Shown piece after piece: positions 1 to 5,470 of a stretch of DNA of 5,470 nucleotides. Under the pieces are notes generated by a model. That model worked only from the letters and a program-made list of their open reading frames with translations, had not been told where the DNA came from and made no database searches. A program made the position numbers and the translations under genes. Source of the stretch: CAYYNP01 sp964472545 (lineage in GTDB: Bacteria; Planctomycetota; Planctomycetia; Pirellulales; Thermoguttaceae); the NCBI GenBank assembly GCA_964472545.1, contig CAYYNP010000461.1, forward strand, positions 1 through 5,470, read 5' to 3'. Position 1 is the first letter of the stretch. Each line of letters begins with the position of its first letter.

Positions 1-166
1 CGAGCCGGGAACTTCGTCGGCAGGTTCCGTGTTGATTATGGCTCGGAGCCAGTCCTCGTTTTCCACTCCCGCGAATCGACTTTGCAGTTCTCCTGCTCAG
101 CAGGTGGACCGGTGCGCCCGGCAAGGCTAAACTTGCACCAGGGGACTACAGAACGGGACCGTAACG

Positions 167-1684
167 ATGCTCTCACGCTGCCGCTGGCTACTCATTTCGC
201 TGTTAGTGGGTCCGGCAGGGTCCGCCCTGGCCGACGTCGATCTGGTCACCGTTCCCCGCCGGGAAGCCACCCAGCTTACGATCTACAACTCCGAAGACAT
301 CACGATGGTCCGCGAGCACCGGCTGCTGACCGTCAAGCCGGGCGTCAACCGCCTCCAGTTCACCTGGGCGAACACGCTGATCGACCCGACCAGCATCGAC
401 TTTCGGATTCTCGACCACCAGGGCAAAGTGGACCTGATCGACACGACGTTTCCCAGTGGCCGCAACGACGCCCTGCAATGGAACATCCAAAGCGAAACGG
501 CCGGAAAGCTCCCGGTCGAAATCCGCTACTTTACCAGCGGGATCACCTGGAAAGCCGATTACGTGGGCATCGCCAACCAGGATGAAACCGAGTTGCGCGT
601 GACCGGATATATCTGCGTGCTGAACAACTCCGGCGAATTGTACGACAACGCCCAGACACGCTTGGTGGTGGGGACGATCAATCTGGTGGAGAAGATCGCC
701 AATCTGGCCCGGCGGCCGCCGCCCGGCGAGGGCGACGAGCCCGATTCGGCGGAGTTGCATTGGCAATCCCTCTCGACGGACGATCGGAAGAAAGTGCATG
801 CCGAGTTCCTCGAAGGACTCGACGTGTTGATTATTGCGGGCCACCCGAGCGACGTCGAAGCCGTCATGCAAATCGTCAAGCAGGGCCTCTCCGAGTACTT
901 CCTGTTTACGATCGACGGCCGCGAGGACATCAGGGACAAGGAGCCCAAGCGATTGGTCTCGATGCAAGTCGCCGAGGTGCCGCTGGAGTGCATCTACAAG
1001 CTGACCGACCGCGACGCGGCAGAGCAGTTCACGAAGTACTATCGCTTCGAGAACAAGAAGCTGCTGGACGACGACGGAAACGAGCGGGACCTGCCCGGCA
1101 TGGAGAACTTGGGCGTATCGCCGCTGCCGAACGGCACGGTGCGGCTGTTTTCGGAGTACGCCAACAAGGACCTCGCCTACGTCGGCGGCACGACGACCAA
1201 GTACGTGCCGGTCGGTGATCGCCTAGAAGTCAACGTCGGCCGCGATCCGGACATCACTATCGTCCGGAGGCTCAAGGACCAGCAGATCGCCAGCGTCGTC
1301 GCCCGGCAGTACAAACGGCGGTTGGACAATACGTACGTGCTGTACTACGACCTAATCGACTACGACGAGACGTTCGTCTACGAGGCGGAGATCGTCTCCG
1401 GCAAGCCGGTACCGGCGAAGATCGAGTTGGAGCGGCGCTTCGCCGCCGACGTGGTGTTGTGGGGCAGCGAAGGCAGACCCGCGAATTGGGACTCCGACGA
1501 GCCCGGCGCCTACGTCGATCTTCACGAGATCGATGGCCGGGTCGAACGCGTAGATCAGAACCACGTGAAGTACTTTCTGGATCTCACGCCCGGCGAGAAA
1601 CGGTTCGTCAGGTACAGCGTCACGTACAAACGGCGCAAGGTCGGGCCCGAGCTAAACATCGAGAAGCGGCGGGAGCCACTGTAG
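167..1684 (+). CDS. Secreted DUF4139 domain-containing protein
   Basis: A 505-residue exported protein of unknown biochemical function. Residues 1-22 form a Sec signal peptide: basic start (SRCR), hydrophobic core (WLLISLLVG) and an ALA cleavage site before Asp23. Residues from about 30 to 490 fit the DUF4139 family, whose members are mostly uncharacterised beta-rich envelope proteins. The clearest signature is residues 121-172, with YFTSGITWKADY followed by a strand-rich stretch holding VLNNSGELYDNAQTRL. The C-terminal end (LDLTPGEKRFVRYSVTY, 471-487) is also typical. An acidic, proline-containing linker (183-195) leads into a segment at 217-240 that resembles a secretin-type N domain. The start is the only Met that keeps the signal peptide; the ribosome site is weak (GGGAC at 155-159, seven bases upstream). 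The gene stands alone and converges on the next gene, so no operon partner is visible. The family call is by recognition of motifs, not by a search; the role is unknown. Confidence 0.85.
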   Translation: MLSRCRWLLISLLVGPAGSALADVDLVTVPRREATQLTIYNSEDITMVREHRLLTVKPGVNRLQFTWANTLIDPTSIDFRILDHQGKVDLIDTTFPSGRNDALQWNIQSETAGKLPVEIRYFTSGITWKADYVGIANQDETELRVTGYICVLNNSGELYDNAQTRLVVGTINLVEKIANLARRPPPGEGDEPDSAELHWQSLSTDDRKKVHAEFLEGLDVLIIAGHPSDVEAVMQIVKQGLSEYFLFTIDGREDIRDKEPKRLVSMQVAEVPLECIYKLTDRDAAEQFTKYYRFENKKLLDDDGNERDLPGMENLGVSPLPNGTVRLFSEYANKDLAYVGGTTTKYVPVGDRLEVNVGRDPDITIVRRLKDQQIASVVARQYKRRLDNTYVLYYDLIDYDETFVYEAEIVSGKPVPAKIELERRFAADVVLWGSEGRPANWDSDEPGAYVDLHEIDGRVERVDQNHVKYFLDLTPGEKRFVRYSVTYKRRKVGPELNIEKRREPL

Positions 1685-1860
1685 CGGCAAGATATGATGC
1701 CACTGGCAGCCGCTCCCTTATCGTGTCACCAGCGTTGCATTGACCGGGCGCCCTGATCTCGGCCCCGGTTGGGGGTGGTCGTTTACTCGCTCCAAATTGC
1801 CCTCGGCGACCGTTTCTCGGCACCATCGAGTTCCTCCGAAGATGAAGGGCGTGGCGGCGT
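1685..1860. other. Convergent intergenic spacer with weak hairpin
   Basis: This spacer separates the 3' ends of two converging genes. The best fold I see is a 6-bp stem, ACCGGG at 1743-1748 with CCCGGT at 1764-1769, extendable by two G-T pairs, with a 15-base loop. No run of T follows it on either strand, so it is not a canonical intrinsic terminator. A second, weaker 6-bp match (AGCGGC 1683-1688 with GCCGCT 1709-1714) overlaps the upstream stop codon. Termination here is expected from the gene arrangement but is not shown by the sequence. Confidence 0.3.
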
Positions 1861-4829
1861 CTACTTCCCCGCCAGCGGCAGCGGCCGAAAACCCTCGTCG
1901 TCTTTCCACTTCAGGTTCTTCTTGCCCCGGTGGGTGCCGTAGTAGGGGGCGTTCGCATCGATCCAGGTGACGATCTTGACGAACTCCGCCGGGGTCAGAT
2001 TCGCCTTGCACGGAGCTTTGCGAATCCGCTCGACCATCTTACTCCTATGCGAACCGAACGTTAGTGGCATCTCGGCCGGAACGTTGGCCTCGCCGTAACA
2101 GCCGTGGAGGAAGCTGACCAGGTCCTTGTCGAGAAGGTTCTCGTACGAGCGGCAATAGAGCGTGGTCAACTCGCCCGAGAGGTCCAATTCCCCCCGAGGC
2201 TGCTCGCCGCCGTGGCAGCCAACGCAACGTCGCTGCAGGATCGGCTGAACGTCGCGAGGATAGTGGACCATGTAGGGTCCGGTCTCGCCTGGCTGCGGCG
2301 AGGGGACCGCCGGATTCTGGCGCAATGCGAGCGGATAGCCGTGCGCCGATCTGGGGGTCTCTCGTCGTTGCTCATGGCACCCGACGCACGATCGCTGCTC
2401 GCCCGGCATCATGTTCACGAACGTCCGCATCCGCTGAAGTTCCATGTAGTTCTCATCAAGGGCCTGGAAGTAGAGGTTCTTGCGAGCCGGCACGATGAAG
2501 TGGGCCGATCCGTCCTCATACACCGGCACAATGCCGTGGACCTTCTTCAGATGCACGTCGCCCCCGTGACTGACCGTCGACGCCTGCAAATCCGAGGCGT
2601 CGCCTTGCTGCCGTCCCCGCCAGGCCGCTTCCCACGGCAGAGCCAGAGCCTCCATCACCCTCAAATACTTGACCCGCCCGCGCTCGATGCCGGTCATTCC
2701 CCGGTAGACGTCCTGCATCGACAAGGTGGCCGGCCCCTGTTCTTGCTCCCCGTGCGCTTCAACGACGCTTTCGCTCCCGCTGCCCTTGTTATTCATGCGG
2801 GCAACTGCGGGGATCTCCGTGGGCTTGTGCCGGGGCCGAAGCGGCATCGGCTGGAAGCACGAGGTGTCCGGGTCCCGATAAAGCTCTGCGCGGTTGCCCC
2901 ACGCGTCGAGCACGTAGAGGCCGTAGCCCTTTGGCTCGGTCGGCTGCTCGTGGGGATTGTGAGCGACGACGAAGAGCTTCTCCGAAAACGCGTAGGGTTC
3001 CTTGTAGTAGCCGAACTTCTGTGACGTCCGGTGAAGAAACATACCCGGCAAAGCAATCTCGCGTGTGACGTTGGTCATCGACTTCGCGGTGCGCCGGGTT
3101 TTGCGCGTATCGACCAGCACGACCGGGCCGACGGACATGCCGCAATGGGCCGCCGCGATGGTCACGATCTTCTGGCTGCCGGGGATACTGCGGGCGTCGA
3201 CCATCCCGGCCGGCAGCACGACGTTGTTCTTGTACACGTGTGCGGAGCCGCTGCCGTCGGGACGCATCGACCAAAGGCTCTGCACGTTGCCGAAACCTTT
3301 GTCGACGTACTCCCACCGCATGTAGACGACGCGGCCGTCGTCCATCACACACGGGTCGATTTCGCTAATCGGGCCCTCCGAAACGCTGTGCAGATTCCCG
3401 CCGTCGCCGTCCATCACGTGCAGCGTGGCGACACTGGTGCCGAGGCAGAAGACCACGCGCTGGGTGCGGGTCGATGCAAACATGATCTGGCCGTTGGGCA
3501 GATAGCAGGGGTCGATATCGTCGTAACCGCCGGCCAGCCGTCCGCCCTTGTAGCACTCGACCAGTCTCGGTTCTTCGGAGGAGGCGAAAGTGAGTTGCCG
3601 CAGGCTTCTTCCGTCGACGCCGATCTCGTAAATGCGGTAGTTGGCCTCGGGGTCTTTCTTGTAGGCAAACACGATTCGCTTCGCGTCGAACGAGAGATCG
3701 AACCGGCCAAACACGCCGCCGGACAGTTGCGGGGCAATTTCGGTCACCTTCCCACCGGGCGCCACCGGCGAAAGAACACACAGATTGCCGCCCATCGTCT
3801 GTCCCGCATAGTGGTCCTCATAGATGTGCCCTGGCGGGTTGGTCATCCGCTTGACGAACAACAGCTTGTCGAACTTCAACAGGGGATGGGCCGCCATGGC
3901 CTCGCGCCGCAGCGCCGCCAGCGCATCTTCTGCCTTGTGGATCTGCTCCGGCGAGCCGTTCTCGGCCCCGCGCCGCCGATTCTCCAATTCGGCCAGGCGC
4001 TTCAGATACTGGGGCCCTTCGGGATACCCCGAGCCGAACTCGGCAATCACGTCCTCAATGGCCAGGCCCAATGTCGCGACGTTCACGCTGCCCGGCGGCA
4101 GAAAGAACGAGCGATAGACGGGCGGAATCCTATCGAGTTTCATCTTGGGATCGGGCTCGCCAAAGGCCAGGTTGTAGCGATTCCTGCCGATGTAGCGAGG
4201 TGTCCCGTAGACGTTCGCTATCAACGTGGGGCCGGCCGGTTTCCAATCGCCCGGAAAGGTCACCGATGAATCCAGACGCAAAGCCGCCACGCGCGGCGGC
4301 CCACCCGCAGAAGTGAGTTTCAACGTGTGCTTGCCCTCGGAGATTGGCAGTTTGCAGGCCTCTTCCCACTGCAACCCGTGAAAGTTCCTCGCCAGTCGGG
4401 GTTGCCGGTTNNNNNNNNNNNNNNNNNNNNNAAGCGATCCGGATACGGCGCCGGGTAGCCCGTTGCGCCGCGGCAACAGCTAGCCGCCTTTCGATTATCC
4501 AGCCAGAGCTCGACCGGCCGCGACTCGGCCGATGCGTAGCAGATCGACAGCGTATAGGTCGCGTCGACCGGAAGCTCGACGTCGTACTCGACCTCCCACG
4601 GCGACTTGTCCCCGCCGGTGACGATCAGATTCGGATGCCTGTCTCGGTAGTCGGCATAAACGTCGGGGTTCTCTACGACCCGGCCGTTGCCGCGATCGAA
4701 GGACCATGCGGGAATCTCCAGCCGCGTGGGCTCGCCCGACGCCGGGCTTCCTTCGCTGAACACCGCAATGCACGTCAATGCGAGCGACACACACGCCATG
4801 GGGCGACATCGACACGATTCGCGTTTCAT
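1861..4829 (-). CDS. HzsA-related secreted diheme PD40 propeller protein, interrupted by gap
   Basis: Predicted extracytoplasmic c-type heme protein, about 989 residues if the two flanks of the N gap are joined (132 residues before it, 849 after, about 8 missing). Residues 1-32 are a Sec signal peptide (MKRESCRCR, then the core MACVSLALTCIAVF). Residues 35 to about 190 look like a beta-sandwich carbohydrate-binding-like domain (YTLSICYASAESRPVELWLD, then EGKHTLKL after the gap). Residues 275-320 are a charged helical segment. PD40/TolB-like propeller repeats follow (FDLSFDAKRIVFAY, IDPCYLPNGQIMFASTRTQ, IDPCVMDDGRVVYMRW). A conserved middle domain runs from DVYRGMTGIERGRVKYLRV through VPVYEDGSAHFIVPA to the first heme site, CVGCH at 815-819. 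A cytochrome c-like end (YPRDVQPILQRRCVGCHGG, heme site 869-873; LTPAEFVKIVTWIDANAPYYG) closes the protein. This order resembles the hydrazine synthase alpha subunit, hence the HzsA-related label, but the substrate is unknown. The start at 4829 has AAGGA six bases upstream. The flanks are in different frames, most likely because the gap length is wrong. Confidence 0.85.
2212..2226 (-). other. C-terminal heme c attachment motif CVGCH
   Basis: This codes for CVGCH in the context LQRRCVGCHGG, within the C-terminal cytochrome c-like domain. The two cysteines would form thioethers to heme and the histidine would be the proximal ligand. The preceding VQPIL and the following GELDLSG fit planctomycete-type cytochrome c domains. 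In hydrazine synthase alpha the C-terminal domain also carries one heme. The distal ligand cannot be assigned from the sequence. Confidence 0.85.
2374..2388 (-). other. Middle-domain heme c attachment motif CVGCH
   Basis: This codes for CVGCH in the context MMPGEQRSCVGCHEQR, at the end of the most conserved block of the protein (PARKNLYFQALDENYMELQ just before it). By position it corresponds to the middle-domain heme of HzsA-type proteins, which in hydrazine synthase is the catalytic one. That equivalence is inferred from domain order, not from an alignment. Confidence 0.8.
4411..4431. other. Assembly gap (21 N)
   Basis: A run of 21 undetermined bases lies inside the HzsA-related gene. The upstream flank codes in the frame set by the start at 4829, while the downstream flank codes in another frame all the way to the stop at 1861. 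Joining them without any other change needs a true gap length that leaves remainder 1 when divided by 3, for example 19, 22 or 25. A GC-rich inverted repeat (GTTGC 4462-4466 with GCAAC 4473-4477) sits some 30 bases away and may have hindered assembly. Confidence 0.95.
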
Positions 4830-4835
4830 TCCAAG

Positions 4836-4840
4836 TCCTT
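4836..4840 (-). promoter_or_regulatory. Shine-Dalgarno of the HzsA-related gene
   Basis: On the minus strand AAGGA, within AGAAGGA, stands six bases before the ATG at 4829-4827. It decides the start. The same frame is open up to 5078 with further Met codons, but only the Met at 4829 gives a signal peptide at the N-terminus and has this well-spaced ribosome site. Confidence 0.75.
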
Positions 4841-4849
4841 CTTGAAAAA

Positions 4850-4959
4850 GGCAATGTTCCTTGCCCTCGACGACCCTTCTTCGGGCAATGCCTATTGTAG
4901 TGAATTCGGACGTTGAACAAACTGCCATTTCCCATTTGGTTTCAGCCTGGAACATTGCC
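4850..4959. repeat. 11-bp perfect inverted repeat in the leader of the HzsA-related gene
   Basis: GGCAATGTTCC at 4850-4860 is the exact reverse complement of GGAACATTGCC at 4949-4959, with 88 bases between. On the minus-strand transcript the first arm lies inside the possible small ORF and the second arm ends about nine bases before the Shine-Dalgarno of the large gene. Pairing would bring the small ORF and the ribosome site close together. Neither arm extends beyond 11 bp. It could be chance, since no other structure supports it. Confidence 0.4.
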
Positions 4960-4996
4960 AAGTTTCGATTGTTGGCGATGCCTTCTTCTTGGCCAT
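4892..4996 (-). CDS. Possible small ORF (34 residues) upstream of the HzsA-related gene
   Basis: An ATG-to-TAG reading frame of 34 codons ends 62 bases before the start of the large gene. The product begins MAKKKASPTIETW and continues with KPNGKWQFVQR; it is basic, has one Cys and shows no membrane segment. In favour: an SD-like AGGGGG seven bases before the ATG, a natural-looking start, and the position as a leader on the same strand. Against: its length, a codon third-position GC lower than in the two large genes, and overlap with open shadow frames. I do not recognise the family. It could be a leader peptide, a small independent gene, or chance. Confidence 0.3.
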   Translation of the reverse strand: MAKKKASPTIETWQCSRLKPNGKWQFVQRPNSLQ

Positions 4997-5003
4997 TCCG
5001 GTT

Positions 5004-5009
5004 CCCCCT
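5004..5009 (-). promoter_or_regulatory. Shine-Dalgarno-like site of the small ORF
   Basis: On the minus strand AGGGGG precedes the ATG at 4996 with seven bases between. An AGAAGGA a few bases further upstream is a second purine-rich block. The spacing is good for a ribosome site, but purine-rich stretches are common in this leader. Confidence 0.3.
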
Positions 5010-5117
5010 GTCCTTCTGCGGCCTTCTTTGCCCCTGGGATGTGCTCTTCCGACCGTAGTCTATCCCAAGGCATCGCAAGAGAGAATACGAGCACTACCCG
5101 CAAACGCGATGCCCCGC

Positions 5118-5179
5118 CCATAGCTTCCCTGTCCATAGCTTCCCTGTCCATAGCTTCCCTGTCCATAGCTTCCCTGTCC
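5118..5179. repeat. Tandem repeat, 15-bp unit, four perfect copies
   Basis: The unit CATAGCTTCCCTGTC occurs at 5119-5133, 5134-5148, 5149-5163 and 5164-5178 without a mismatch. One further base of periodicity lies on each side, giving 62 bases in total. There is no spacer between copies. The unit is five codons long, so repeat peptides appear in open frames (GQGSY or DREAM on minus, SIASL on plus), but no supported gene covers it. Read on the minus strand, each unit holds AGGGA followed by ATG. Perfect copy identity suggests recent expansion by slippage. A role in expression of the downstream minus-strand genes is possible but not shown. Confidence 0.95.
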
Positions 5180-5382
5180 GGGGCGGCCAAGACTTATCGA
5201 AGTGGAGAAGTCGCAGCCGCTATGTCGTCCCCAGATACCTTCGGAATTTGGGGCACGCGGCCGGTCGTTTCGGCCCGAGTCGCCGCGGAGAGGAGATTCC
5301 CGCAAAACGATGGGGACTATGGCACAGGTAGCCCCGCTTGTAGCCGATCGGCAGAATGGGTCACTTACCCGAGAGAAGGCGC

Positions 5383-5417
5383 CGTTTCTGGAGAGCCTCA
5401 GGCGTATTCCTGAAACG
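5383..5417. other. Imperfect 35-base hairpin
   Basis: The arms CGTTTC (5383-5388) and GAAACG (5412-5417) pair perfectly. A T-T mismatch follows, then four more pairs (GGAG with TTCC, one of them G-T), a small internal loop, and a tip stem GCC/GGC (5395-5397 with 5401-5403) closed by the triloop TCA. No T-run follows on either strand. It may be a structured leader element or an operator for a gene beyond the window, or it may be without function. Confidence 0.4.
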
Positions 5418-5458
5418 TAAGCGTCCGTCAGATCCATGCTTGACGGCCCGAGTATCCT

Positions 5459-5463
5459 GGAGG
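5459..5463 (+). promoter_or_regulatory. Possible Shine-Dalgarno of a gene starting after the window
   Basis: GGAGG is followed by seven bases (TTTTGCG) up to the last base of the window, which is the expected spacing if a start codon begins at about 5471 on the plus strand. The start itself cannot be seen, so this is only a prediction. Confidence 0.3.
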
Positions 5464-5470
5464 TTTTGCG

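Larger units (their letters stand above)
5180..5470. other. Region without a supported gene
   Basis: Short open frames exist on both strands here, but none has a recognisable domain or a convincing start. The minus frame that runs from 5437 through the tandem repeat, and a plus frame at 5202-5420, are mutual shadows. What can be seen is an imperfect hairpin at 5383-5417 and a GGAGG near the window end. The stretch is best read as an intergenic region lying upstream of the minus-strand genes and perhaps of a plus-strand gene beyond 5470. Confidence 0.5.

Noticed and set aside
92..104. A 13-base palindrome (CCTGCT-C-AGCAGG) upstream of the DUF4139 gene, as a possible operator
   Set aside because: A palindrome of this length is expected about once in a window of this size by chance, and no promoter elements were found around it.
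82..585. A 167-codon plus-strand open frame, open back to base 1
   Set aside because: It overlaps the DUF4139 gene in another frame, and its translation is rich in Arg, Pro and His, as shadow frames are. The portion before 167 might be the tail of something upstream, but nothing supports this.
203..967. A 254-codon minus-strand open frame
   Set aside because: It is antisense to the DUF4139 gene, has no recognisable motif, and is explained by the GC-rich codon pattern of the real gene.
3031..4269. A 412-codon plus-strand open frame, with another of 306 codons at 2104-3024
   Set aside because: Both lie entirely opposite the HzsA-related gene, whose domains and heme motifs are clear. Their translations show no recognisable domain. 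They are antisense shadows of a GC-rich gene.
5118..5179. A CRISPR-like array
   Set aside because: The copies are contiguous and only 15 bp long, with no spacers and no cas genes nearby.
4942..5190. A minus-strand frame of 82 codons beginning with DREAM repeats
   Set aside because: It overlaps the tandem repeat and the small ORF in a different frame. A mildly hydrophobic stretch (LRVVLVFSLAM) is not enough to call a protein.
5060..5437. A minus-strand frame of 125 codons encoding a GQGSY repeat peptide
   Set aside because: The repeat peptide is a by-product of a 15-bp DNA repeat with no stop in that frame. The flanking translation resembles no protein, and no good ribosome site was seen.
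5440..5445. TTGACG as a -35 promoter box
   Set aside because: No -10-like hexamer stands at a suitable distance before the window ends.

Overview
The window looks like a piece of a GC-rich Planctomycetota (or close relative) genome or metagenome-assembled contig. The taxonomic call is inference. It rests on the dominant gene, a secreted protein with PD40 beta-propeller repeats and two CxxCH heme motifs of the type annotated as HzsA-related in planctomycetes, and on its C-terminal part, which resembles planctomycete-type cytochrome c domains. A run of 21 N at 4411-4431 shows that this is a draft scaffold.

Layout. Positions 1-166 hold no gene I can support. Positions 167-1684 (+) encode a 505-residue exported DUF4139-type protein. 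A 176-base convergent spacer follows. Positions 1861-4829 (-) encode the HzsA-related protein, about 989 residues. It is interrupted by the N gap, and the two flanks are in different reading frames. Its start at 4829 is fixed by a good Shine-Dalgarno sequence and a Sec signal peptide. From 4830 to 5470 there is no long convincing gene. This stretch holds a possible 34-codon small ORF (4892-4996, -) with its own Shine-Dalgarno, an 11-bp inverted repeat that could fold in the leader of the large gene, a perfect 15-bp tandem repeat of four copies (5118-5179), a 35-base imperfect hairpin (5383-5417), and a GGAGG motif seven bases from the window end that may serve a gene starting just outside.

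Function. The two main genes converge, so they are not an operon and nothing shows that they act together. Both products have export signals and probably work outside the cytoplasm. The HzsA-related protein has the features of an extracytoplasmic heme protein (N-terminal carbohydrate-binding-like beta domain, propeller, conserved middle domain with one heme motif, C-terminal cytochrome c-like domain with the second). Its substrate is unknown, and nothing here indicates anammox metabolism. I found no clear mobile element, CRISPR array, RNA gene or defence system.
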